From: Sphaerobacteraceae bacterium
GTDB taxonomy: Bacteria; Chloroflexota; Chloroflexia; Thermomicrobiales; UBA6265
Direction of reading: 5' to 3'
NCBI GenBank assembly: GCA_016781925.1
Contig: JADDPH010000063.1
Coordinates: 1-32,668, forward strand
DNA: 32,668 nucleotides
Notes under the pieces: generated by a model
Told to the model about the DNA's origin: nothing
Databases searched by the model: none
The model's input: only the letters and a program-made list of their open reading frames with translations
Program-made: the position numbers and the translations under genes
Part shown: positions 17,791 through 27,184 of the stretch, piece after piece
Numbering within the stretch: the stretch's first letter is position 1
Layout: the number at the start of each line of letters is the position of its first letter

Positions 17791-18585
17791 TCACGAGAGG
17801 AGGCGGGAGTGGTTTGAGGGGGACGGAGGCTCATCGCCGAGAACGGGAAAGACCGCGACGGTGACGAGGAACAATGCGGCAGAAGACGATTCTCGTGCTT
17901 CGGCCAGGGTGCTCAGTTTGGGCTTCAGGGAGCACCTGAACCGGGGCTAAATAGGTGAGCATGCCGCCGGCCAGACCGGTCAGCGTGCCCTCAGCCTGGC
18001 CTTCGGCTACGGGCAGGGCGGCAGTCGGGCCGGCCGCAAGTGGAATCACGAGACCAAGTTGGACTGCCATGCGTGTCACCGTGCGGCGGGTCGATTGGTT
18101 CGCGACCAGCACTGCCGCAAGCGATAGGCCCGCGGGGAACCGGTGTACCAGCACTCCGAATCCGAGGGCGGCGCTTTCGAGACTCGCCTAGTCCGCGCCG
18201 ATACCAAGTGCAAAACCGTCGGCCCCGTTATCGATGGCCAGGCCTATCGCGAACGGAGTCATCGGGTGACGATGGACGGGCTCGCCGCGGCCGTGGTGCG
18301 TGTGCCCTTGGGCAACGCTTCGATGACAAAGAGAAGGGCGAAACCGCCCTCAAATCCTGCAACCGCCGCGTCATCCGGTTCCACGCCATGTGGAACCAAG
18401 TCACCGAAGGAGAGCACCAGGAGCGTTCCGGCAGCAACTGCGACGGCATAGGAACGGACGAAGGATGGAACTCGGTTTCCGTAGACCGCTAACAAGCTGG
18501 ATCCTGACAAGCCGACGGCCGCGAGGGTCGCGATGCCGAGCGCTAGGAACGTGAAGATTTGTCCATTCCCGTACCCGACCTCCAG
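17791..18585 (-). pseudogene. ZIP family metal transporter, disrupted
   Basis: Fragments in several frames on the minus strand: GQIFTFLALGIATLAAVGLSGSSLLAVYG...GTLLVLSFGDLVPHGVEPDDAAVAGFEGGFALLFVIEALPKG; then HTHHGRGEPVHRHPMTPFAIGLAIDNGADGFALGIGAD-TAG-ASLESAALGFGVLVHRFPAGLSLAAVLVAN...GGMLTYLAPVQVLPEAQTEHPG; then ALFLVTVAVFPVLGDEP. Two frameshifts plus a TAG at 18188-18190; no clear start codon. Confidence 0.8.
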
Positions 18586-18785
18586 CCATCGGTCGCCCGA
18601 GACGCCCGGACTTTGTACCTGCCGTGTCCGAGAGCCATCTAGGATGAGGGGTGAAATGGGCCAAGCCAGGACTGCCCCGCCACCACCGACCCTGCTTCCA
18701 CCCGCAGGGCTTGCATCCCGCGCCAGGGTCTCAGGGAGATGCGTCGGACCGCTAGCCGGTTCCCATTCCGTCCATATCCCCGGAC

Positions 18786-19451
18786 TCAGGAGGCGCTATC
18801 CATTGATGCCAAGATAAGGTCGTCTAGCAGCATCTGCATCTGCTCGACCTCTGATGCCTGAGCCTGCGCAATCGCCCGTGCCAGCTGACGAACCTCGGCT
18901 CCCTCGGCCCGCTCCACCGCTGCCCCGGCCATGGAGACCCCACCTTGATGGTGCCGAATCATCAGCTGGAGAAACGCAACGTCGGCTTCCTGAGGAGACA
19001 GTTGCTGAAGCCGGTCGATTTCCTCCCGGGAAGCCATCCCTGGCATGGGGCCGGTTGTCGGATGGCCCATCCAGGCCATCGCCGGCTCAGGTCCAGTTGT
19101 CGGCAGATCCCAAACCGCAAGCCAGCCGAGCATCATGCCACGCTGCGTCGACTGGCTCTGGACGATGTCCGTCGCCAGATACTTGATGGCCTCATTCGCG
19201 GTCCTATCGTACGCAATGAGTGCCATTTCCACCGCTTGTTCATGATGGACGGCCATATCCCGTGCGAAGCCGGCGTCGACGGAATCATCGCCGGGAACGC
19301 TCGGCCATTGCTGCCAGGCGAACGCCGTAGCGGCCCCTAGGAGGGTGACCAGCAGCAGGATCGGAAGCAGAAACCAGACGTTAAAACGGGCCGCCATCCT
19401 GGCCGCCGAGTCATTTTCGGCAACCAGCAGTTCGGAAACAGGAGCGCTCAC
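18786..19451 (-). CDS. DUF305 domain-containing membrane-anchored protein
   Basis: N-terminal TM segment; DAGFARDMAVHHEQAVEMALIAYDRT and FLQLMIRHHQGGVSMAGAAVERA, typical of the DUF305 family. Confidence 0.88.
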   Translation of the reverse strand: MSAPVSELLVAENDSAARMAARFNVWFLLPILLLVTLLGAATAFAWQQWPSVPGDDSVDAGFARDMAVHHEQAVEMALIAYDRTANEAIKYLATDIVQSQSTQRGMMLGWLAVWDLPTTGPEPAMAWMGHPTTGPMPGMASREEIDRLQQLSPQEADVAFLQLMIRHHQGGVSMAGAAVERAEGAEVRQLARAIAQAQASEVEQMQMLLDDLILASMDSAS

Positions 19452-20264
19452 CTAGACCGTCGCGTTCGTACCGCCAGTACAGGCAGCCCCCGGCTCGGGT
19501 GCCTCGGGACTCTGTCGGAATTTGCGGATGAACTGATCAAGTTTCTCGTCGTCCACGGCGGGTAGTTGAAGCTGCTGGTTCCACGCCGACGCCACGACAT
19601 TCACCCCGTCCGGCAGGTTCGGGTAGGGGCTGACGAGCACGTAGGTTTGATCCTCAGCCCGCTTTCGCAGGCGGTCCACCTGATCTCGCGGCAGATCCGG
19701 CCGATAGGTGATCCAGACCGCGCCATGCTCCAGGGAGTGGACCGCGTTCTCGGAGCGAACCGGAGCGGCGTAGTAGCCGCAGTTCTGCCAAACCGAATCG
19801 TGGGTGCCACCAACTGGCGGATTCTCTGCGTACGCGACCGTTTCGCCAGGCTGCTGCGTGTGATCACCGCCCGCGTACTGGAACGTCTGCGTTCCCTCAG
19901 GGACCTTGTTCAGTCGCGAATCCTCGATGTAGGCAAAGGCCGTCCAGCCGATGCCGGCAACAATCAGCACGGCGACCAACGCTCCGCCGATCCGGGTCCA
20001 CTGGCGAATCCGGCGCTGGCGCTCGTACGCCTTCATCCGCTCTTCCCGCCGCTGCTTAATCATCTCCGGCCGTCGCTCAGCCCGGCGTGGCTGGGCGACC
20101 GGTGCGGACAGATCTGGGTTGACCACCTTGTTGACGCGCTCCCGCGCCCCAGTGATCAGCCTGGGAACCTGGTTTTGGGGCTGGTTCGATGCCGGCTCTG
20201 AGGGCGGAGTCGCGGCCGTCTTGGAGGATTGGGAGCGCTTGTTCGTGGACGCCATGATGGGCAA
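19452..20264 (-). CDS. DUF3105 domain-containing membrane-anchored protein
   Basis: TM helix (GGALVAVLIVAGIGWTAFAYI); PPVGGTHDSVWQNCGYYAAPVRSENAVHSLEHGAVWITYRPDL. Likely start MASTNKRS at 20255. Confidence 0.87.
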   Translation of the reverse strand: MPIMASTNKRSQSSKTAATPPSEPASNQPQNQVPRLITGARERVNKVVNPDLSAPVAQPRRAERRPEMIKQRREERMKAYERQRRIRQWTRIGGALVAVLIVAGIGWTAFAYIEDSRLNKVPEGTQTFQYAGGDHTQQPGETVAYAENPPVGGTHDSVWQNCGYYAAPVRSENAVHSLEHGAVWITYRPDLPRDQVDRLRKRAEDQTYVLVSPYPNLPDGVNVVASAWNQQLQLPAVDDEKLDQFIRKFRQSPEAPEPGAACTGGTNATV

Positions 20265-20433
20265 AACCTCTGATAGGGCGCGGCTGGCACCCGCCTCGCG
20301 CGGCGCAGCGTCGCAACATCCCGGCGTCGCCTATCGCGAGACTCTTCGGGCGGAGATGATACCATCCTCGCCCCGGCCCGCCTGGGCCTGAAGAAGAGGA
20401 TTCACTTATGTCGGCAAAGAACGAGAACAGGCG

Positions 20434-23400
20434 ATGGCCCTGATGCGACCCCTTCGCGACATCCTCCGGCGCCACGTCGGCGCCTTGCCGAACCCCATCA
20501 GCAGGAGTACCGCGGAAGCGAAGCCACGAATTCGTGATGCCACTATGACTGTGAGTGTCTGCCCCTATTGCGCGGTTGGCTGCTCCCAGCTGGTCTACGC
20601 CAAGGAGGACCGGATTGTTGACATTGAGGGTAACCCCGATAGCCCCATCAACGCCGGCACGCTCTGTCCCAAGGGCGCGGCGACCTCGGGCTTGGTCGAC
20701 AATCCGCTCCGCTTGACGACGGTCAAGTACCGGCCGCCCTATGGCGAGCAGTGGGAGGAGCGCCCGCTAGGCTGGGCCATGGAGCGCATCGCGGGGCGGG
20801 TGAAGGCGACGAGGGACGCGACCTTTGAGGAGCGTGACGAGAAGGGCAACCTCGTCAATCGGACACTGGCGGTCGGGCACCTGGGCGGCGCGACCCTGGA
20901 CAACGAAGAGAATTACCTCATCAAGAAGCTCTTCACCGCCGGCCTCGGTATCGCGGCGGTGGAGAATCAGGCCCGCATATGACACTCCTCCACGGTGCCC
21001 GGTCTGGGCGCCCGACTGGGACGCGGCGGCGCGACTACCTTCCTTCAGGACCTCGCGAACAGCGACTGCATCGTGATCATGGGCGCCAATATGGCGGAGA
21101 ACCACCCGGTCGGGTTCCGGTTCGTGGTTCAGGCCCGGGAGCGCGGGGCGACGATCATTCACGTTGACCCCCGATTCACCCGCACGTCCGCCCTCTCGGA
21201 TCTTCATGTGCCCCTGCGCGCGGGGTCGGACATCGCTTTTCTCGGAGCGCTCATTAACCACGTCCTGACGAACGGGCTCTGGTTCGACGAGTACGTCCGC
21301 CACTACACCAACGCATCGACCATCGTTGGCGAGGACTTCCGCGACACCGAGGACTTGGCGGGCCTCTTCTCCGGGTATGTCCCCGCCGAGCGGCGCTATG
21401 AGTTCGATTCCTGGCGCTACGCCGGTCAGGCGACCGACCCGGCGCCGTCCGAGGATGCCAACCAGGACTCTCAGGCGTACGACCAGCGAGTTGGCCGCAC
21501 CGATGGGGCGCTGGAGGTCGATCCGACCTTGCAGCACCCAAACTGCGTCTTCCAGATCGTGAAGCGCCACTTCTCGCGGTACACCCCGGAGTTGGTCGAG
21601 GAGACCTGCGGCGTGCCGCGAAAGCTCTTCCTTCAGGTGGCGGACGCCATCACCCGCAACTCTGGCCCGGAACGGACGACGGCTTTTGCCTACGCCGTGG
21701 CGTGGACTCAGCACACCACCGGGACCCAGATGATCTCCTGCTGCGCCTTGCTCCAACTCCTGCTTGGTAATATTGGACGGCCGGGCGGTGGGATCATGGC
21801 CCTTCGCGGTCACGCCACGATCCAGGGCAGTACCGACATTCCAACTCTCTACAACTTGCTGCCCGGTTACCTGCCGATGCCCAACACGGCCCAACCGTCT
21901 GCCACCCTGGCGGACTATCTCGGCCAGGTGACGGCGCCGACCGGCTGGTGGCACCATGCCCCCGCCTATATGGTGAGCCTCCTCAAGGCCTACTACGGCG
22001 ACGTGGCCCAACCGGAGAACGACTTCGCCTACGACCTGCTGCCCAAGATCGGCGGGGACTACTCCTTCCAGCCGATGCTCCTGATGATGCAGGAAGGCGC
22101 CATGCAGGGACTCTTTTGCATGGGGCAGAACCCGGCGGTCGGCGGTCAAAACGCCCACCTCGCCCGCCGGGCGCTCGCCAACCTCGACTGGCTGGTGGTC
22201 CGTGACTTGTTCGAGACGGAGACCGCAGCGTTCTGGCACGACGCTCCCGAAGTCCGAAGCGGAGAGGTGCGGGCCGCGGACATCAAGACGGAGATCTTTC
22301 TGCTTCCGGCAGCGGTCACACCCGAGAAGGATGGCTCCTACACCAACACCCAGCGGTTGGTGCAGTGGCATGACAAGGCCGTTGACCCGCCCGGCACCGC
22401 CCGCTCGGAGGCCTGGTTCATTCACGATCTGGCTTGCCGCCTCAAGGAGCTCTATGAGGGGGAGGATACCCCTGCAGCCCGCCAACTTCAGGCCCTCGCC
22501 TGGGACTACCCGGATACGGGCGGCGAGCCACATCTTGATGAGGTGGTCAGGGAAATCAACGGTTACACGGTCGGCGACGGCCGGTTAGTGCTCGATTACA
22601 CCGCCTTGAAGGATGACGGCTCCACTGCCTGCGGCTGCTGGATCTACTCTGGCATCATGCCCGAGGAGGGACGAAACCTGGCTAGGAACCGCCGCGGTGA
22701 CGAGCGCGCGTCGCTTGGCTGGGGGTTCGCCTGGCCTGCTAACCGACGCATGCTCTACAACCGGGCCTCTGCCCGACCCGACGGCACCCCTTGGTCGGAG
22801 CGGAAAGCGTGGATCTGGTGGGATGCGGAGCAGGGCCGCTGGACCGGGCACGACACGGCCGACTTTCCCGCCACGAAGCCGCCGAGCTTTCGTCCGCTTC
22901 CGGACGCCAAGGGGATGGAGGCTCACGGTGGTGACGCGCCATTCATTATGATGGCCGATGGAAAGGGACAGTTGTATGCCCCGACCGGTCTTCGGGACGG
23001 TCCCTTGCCCACTCATTACGAGCCCTGGGAGACGCCGGTCGGCAACCTCCTCTATCCTGACCAGCCACGGAGTCCATCAGCCAAGCTGCATGACCGGCCG
23101 GACAATCGCTACCATGCCATCGGCGACCCGCGTTTCCCGCATGTGATCACCACCTATCGGCTCACAGAGCATCACACGGCGGGCGCGATGAGCAGGTTCG
23201 TGCCGTGGCTGGCGGAGCTGCAGCCGGAAGGGTTCGTGGAGATCGATCCGGTGCTTGCGGGCTCGATGAGCGTGGATAACCGCGACTGGGTGACGGTCAG
23301 CACGTTGCGAGGAGCGATCGAGGCACAAGCGTTGGTCACGGATCGCATCCCGCCGCTGACGGTTCACGGTCAGCGCCTCCACCAGATCGGGGTCCCCTGG

Positions 23401-23586
23401 CACTACGGGTACACCGGGATCGCCGTGGGCGGCATCGCCAACGACTTGAGCGCCCTCATCGAAGACCCGAACTCGTTGATCCATGAGGCAAAGGCGTTTA
23501 CCTGCGCGGTCCGGAAGGGCCGCCTAGGTGACGTGGGCAGCGATGAGACGGTCACAGACCGCGCCTCTGCACGGGGAGCGGGATGA
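20434..23586 (+). CDS. fdhA: Formate dehydrogenase catalytic (alpha) subunit, selenocysteine-containing (Sec at UGA 20980-20982)
   Basis: ORF 20434..20982 reads through the in-frame UGA into 20983..23586 (NQARI-U-HSSTVPGLGARLGRGGATTFLQDLANSDCIVIMGANMAENHPVGFRFV). CPYCAVGC 4Fe-4S motif, molybdopterin oxidoreductase fold. Start may be 20443. Confidence 0.95.
20994..21012 (+). promoter_or_regulatory. Bacterial SECIS element in fdhA
   Basis: GGUGCCC-GGUCU-GGGCGCC: 7-bp stem, GGUCU loop, stem starting 11 nt after UGA and GGUCU 18 nt after UGA. The same spacing and loop are recalled for E. coli fdhF. Confidence 0.88.
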
Positions 23587-24452
23587 GCGTGGCTTCGGAG
23601 CCTCAGGAATCGCCATCCGGCAGCACCGGCGCGCGACCTGGCGCCGTCGGGTTCCTGACGGATGTCTCGCTCTGCATCGGCTGCAAGGCATGCGAGGTCG
23701 CCTGCAAACAGTGGAACCAGCTTCCAGCAGACGGCTCCGTCGCCGGCTCAGGCCTGACCGGATTCAGCTATGACAACACCGGCGATCTTGGGGCGACTAC
23801 CTGGCGGCACGTCGCGTTCGTGGAACAGGCGCCCGCGCCGACCGGAGATCTCCTCGCTGGCCTTCTGGGATCAGCGCCCACACAAATGGCCTGGCTCATG
23901 CTCAGCGATGTCTGCAAACACTGCGTCAACGCGCCTTGCCTCGACGCCTGTCCAACGGGAGCGATCATCCGCACGCGTTTCGACACCGTGGTCATCCAGG
24001 ACGATGTCTGCAACGGGTGTGGGTACTGCGTGCCAGCGTGTCCCTTCGGCGTGCCTCAACTCGGGGAGGGGGATCGTGGGGCCCACAAGTGCACCCTTTG
24101 CTACGATCGGTTGGTGGACGGGATGGAGCCGGCCTGTGCCAAGGCCTGTCCGACCGACTCGATTCAGTTTGGCCCGATCTCCGAACTGATGCCGCGAGCG
24201 GTGGAACGTGTCACGGAGCTGCAGAACCGAGGCGTCGAACAGGCGCACATCTACGGCGACCGCGCCTGGGGCGGCACCGGTGGGATCAACGGCCTCAACG
24301 CCTTTTTCGTCCTGACCGCGCCGCCGGAAACCTACAACCTACCCGCCAGCCCTCAACGACCGAGCGACCAGGTTCTCCCGGCATTCTTGACGACGGCGGC
24401 GGCGGCGCTCGGTCTCGGCCTCGCGGCCGTGGCGGCGCTCAGGGGACGATGA
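23583..24452 (+). CDS. fdhB: Formate dehydrogenase iron-sulfur (beta) subunit
   Basis: CIGCKACEVACKQWN, CKHCVNAPCLDACPTGAI, CNGCGYCVPACPFGVP, CTLCYDRLVDGMEPACAKACP; C-terminal TM helix; overlaps the fdhA stop. Confidence 0.93.
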   Translation: MSVASEPQESPSGSTGARPGAVGFLTDVSLCIGCKACEVACKQWNQLPADGSVAGSGLTGFSYDNTGDLGATTWRHVAFVEQAPAPTGDLLAGLLGSAPTQMAWLMLSDVCKHCVNAPCLDACPTGAIIRTRFDTVVIQDDVCNGCGYCVPACPFGVPQLGEGDRGAHKCTLCYDRLVDGMEPACAKACPTDSIQFGPISELMPRAVERVTELQNRGVEQAHIYGDRAWGGTGGINGLNAFFVLTAPPETYNLPASPQRPSDQVLPAFLTTAAAALGLGLAAVAALRGR

Positions 24453-24503
24453 CGGTTAGACGTCTCGTCCCCAATTGGAACGGATTGGCGGAGTTTCAGA
24501 CTG

Positions 24504-25568
24504 ATGAACACGTTCGCGCGGCGTTGGGAGCCGGACCGGCGAGGAAGGCGAGCGGCCGCAACGGGCGCGCTAGCAGCCCAACGGGGGCGAACGTCGGCGG
24601 ACGAGGCTCGCGGCAGCTACTACGGGGTACCGGTGATCCACCGTGCCCACTGGCACTGGCTGATCATCCTCTACTTCTTCTTGGGGGGGATCACTGGTGC
24701 CTGTTACGTGATTGCCTCCATCGCGCACCTGGTAGGGCCTTCAGAAGACCGGAGACTGGTGCGCGCGGGGCGCTACCTATCCTTCGTAGCCTTGGTGCCC
24801 AGTCCGGCGCTGCTCATCCTTGACCTTGGCCGACCGGGGCGGTTCTACAAGATGCTTCGAGTGGTGAAGCTACGCTCGCCGATGTCGGTCGGGACGTGGG
24901 GGCTGACGGTCTTTGGCGGCTTCTCCGCCCTCTCTGCTCTGGTGCAGGCTGCCGAGGATGGGATACTGGGCCGAGGGCTGAGGGCGAGAGCTGTGGGGAG
25001 GTGGCCTTCCAAAATCATCGGTATCGCTGGGATGCCGTGGGGCTTGTTTGTCGCCGGCTACACTGGGGTTCTGCTTGGAGCGACCGCGGTTCCCTTGTGG
25101 GCTAAGAACGCGCTCCTGCTCGGGCCGCTCTTCCTCGCGTCGGCGTTCTCCACCGCGGCATCGGCCATCGGACTGGCCCTCTCGGCGGCGCAGGGGACGG
25201 AACCCGCGACGCTGGAACGGCTGGAACGACTAGAACGGCTGACTATCGGGGCTGAACTGGGTCTACTGGCGGCATCCAGAGCCCGACTCAGTGCTACCGC
25301 GGCGCCGGTAACAACAGGGACGCCTGGGGCACTGCTGCGTTACGGCACCGTCGGCTCGGGCCTTCTGGTGCCACTGGGGCTCCACGCCGTCGCTCGCCTA
25401 ACGAGTGAGAAGACCGGGCGCAGGCTCGGCATGCTCTCGTCGGTCCTGGTTTTGGTTGGCGGGTTCCTGCTGCGCTATGTCACCGTCGTCGGCGGTCATG
25501 CGTCCGCGGATGACCCCCGCGCGACGTTCGACTACGCTCGACAAGAGCAGAGCGGAACGCCGGCGTGA
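24504..25568 (+). CDS. nrfD: NrfD/PsrC-like polysulfide reductase membrane subunit (quinone-interacting FDH gamma equivalent)
   Basis: HWHWLIILYFFLGGITGACYVIASIAHL..., LILDLGRPGRFYKMLRVVKLRSPMSVGTWGL typical of NrfD; multiple TM segments. Confidence 0.88.
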   Translation: MNTFARRWEPDRRGRRAAATGALAAQRGRTSADEARGSYYGVPVIHRAHWHWLIILYFFLGGITGACYVIASIAHLVGPSEDRRLVRAGRYLSFVALVPSPALLILDLGRPGRFYKMLRVVKLRSPMSVGTWGLTVFGGFSALSALVQAAEDGILGRGLRARAVGRWPSKIIGIAGMPWGLFVAGYTGVLLGATAVPLWAKNALLLGPLFLASAFSTAASAIGLALSAAQGTEPATLERLERLERLTIGAELGLLAASRARLSATAAPVTTGTPGALLRYGTVGSGLLVPLGLHAVARLTSEKTGRRLGMLSSVLVLVGGFLLRYVTVVGGHASADDPRATFDYARQEQSGTPA

Positions 25569-25618
25569 GGCGGGCGGAGCCAGTGCCCGGGGCGAACGCC
25601 ATTTGAACGCGAAGGGTC

Positions 25619-27061
25619 CTACGCGATCCGCTCCCGCAGAAAGGCGGGAACCTCAGCGAGCGGAACCCGGTGCTGATCCGTGGTGTCACGGTCGCGGACC
25701 GTGACGGCATGATCGTCGAGGGTCTCGTAATCCACGGTAAAGCAGAAGGGCGTGCCGATCTCGTCCTGGCGCCGGTAGCGTTTGCCGATGTTGCCAGTCT
25801 CGTCGTAGTCGACCAGGGCGCCGGTCTCCGCCTCTAACCGCTCGAAGAGCGCCCGGGCCGGCCCCGCCAGCTCCGGCTTCTTCATCAGAGGCAGGACGGC
25901 CGCCTTGTAGGGGGCGATCCTGGGGTGGAGCCGGAGCACGATCCGGGTGTCCGGCTTGCCGTTGACATCGGTCGTCTGCTCCTCGTCGTAGGCGTTGAGG
26001 AGCAGGACGAGCACGGTGCGGTCGACCCCGAAGGTCGGCTCGATGACGTGCGGGAGGAAGCGGGTGTTGTTGGCCTGATCGAAATAGGTCAGGTCTTCAC
26101 CGCTGTGCTCCTGGTGCTGGCGGAGGTCGAAGTCCGTCCGGTTGGCGAGGCCGTATAGCTCCTTCCAGCCCATGGAACCGGGGAACAGATACTCAAAGTC
26201 GACCGTGCGGTTGGAGTAGTGGGAAAGTTCCGCCGCGGCATGTTCCCTTACGCGCACGTGCTCGCCAGACAAACCAACCAGGTCGAGCCAGCCGCGCATG
26301 GCGTCTAACCAGCCCTCGAAGGCGGCCGAGCCCTCCTCCGGCCGGACGAAGTACTCGATCTCCATCTGCTCAAACTCGATGTCGCGGAAGATGAAGTTGC
26401 CCGGGGTAATCTCGTTGCGGAAGGCTTTGCCGATCTGGGCGATACCGAATGGCAGCTTCACGCGGGCCGTGGCCACGACGTTCTTGTACTGGACGAACAT
26501 CGCCTGCGCCGTCTCCGGTCGCAGGTAGACCTGAACACCGGTTTCGGCAACGGGGCCGATAACCGTCCGGAACATCATGTTGAACTGCCGGGCATGCGTC
26601 AACGTGCGGTTGCCGCAATGAGGGCACGGGAGGTTGGCCGAGGCCAGGATCGCTGTCAGTTCCTCGGGTGACTTGCCCTCGGCGTGTTGCCCGAGCTTCT
26701 CCCCGATCAAGTGGTCAGCGCGGAAACGGCTCTTACAGGTTTTGCAGTCGACGAGCGGGTCGTTGAAGTTGACAACATGGCCGGAGGCTTCCCAAACACG
26801 GGGGTGCATGAGGATGCCCGCGTCCAGGCCGACGATGTCTCGCCTGCGCTGCACGAAGGTGCGCCACCAGAGCTGCTTGACGTTGTTCTTGAGCTCTACC
26901 CCGAGCGAACCGTAGTCCCAGGTGTTGGCGAGGCCTCCATAGATATCCGAGCCGGGAAAGACAAACCCTCGTCGCTTGCAGAGGGCGACAATCTTCTCCA
27001 TCGTCGCTGCGCGGGTCGTCGGAATTGTCGGTTCGCTGGTCTCGGTCATCGACGTTGCCAT
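25619..27061 (-). CDS. glyS: Glycyl-tRNA synthetase (class II, single-chain)
   Basis: [78 protein letters not shown]. Confidence 0.95.
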   Translation of the reverse strand: MATSMTETSEPTIPTTRAATMEKIVALCKRRGFVFPGSDIYGGLANTWDYGSLGVELKNNVKQLWWRTFVQRRRDIVGLDAGILMHPRVWEASGHVVNFNDPLVDCKTCKSRFRADHLIGEKLGQHAEGKSPEELTAILASANLPCPHCGNRTLTHARQFNMMFRTVIGPVAETGVQVYLRPETAQAMFVQYKNVVATARVKLPFGIAQIGKAFRNEITPGNFIFRDIEFEQMEIEYFVRPEEGSAAFEGWLDAMRGWLDLVGLSGEHVRVREHAAAELSHYSNRTVDFEYLFPGSMGWKELYGLANRTDFDLRQHQEHSGEDLTYFDQANNTRFLPHVIEPTFGVDRTVLVLLLNAYDEEQTTDVNGKPDTRIVLRLHPRIAPYKAAVLPLMKKPELAGPARALFERLEAETGALVDYDETGNIGKRYRRQDEIGTPFCFTVDYETLDDHAVTVRDRDTTDQHRVPLAEVPAFLRERIA

Positions 27062-27184
27062 CTCCTCATCGTCGTCGGCTGTCCCAGCGACGCCCGCGTT
27101 GTCCCCGCCCTCCCTGCCACGGGAGTGACACGGAAGGCGGGAGGAGCCGTATGTTGGAAACCCTTCGGATGAGACAGTCGCTCG

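Noticed and set aside
18188-18190. In-frame TAG in the ZIP transporter remnant as possible recoding (e.g. pyrrolysine)
   Set aside because: The gene also carries frameshifts and lacks a clear start codon; pseudogenization is simpler, and TAG is not a Sec codon.
20767-22533. 588-aa minus-strand ORF opposite fdhA
   Set aside because: Antisense shadow of a strongly supported molybdoenzyme in high-GC DNA.
27062-27184. T-box riboswitch upstream of glycyl-tRNA synthetase
   Set aside because: No convincing TGGNACCGCG antiterminator core found in the reverse complement of the leader.
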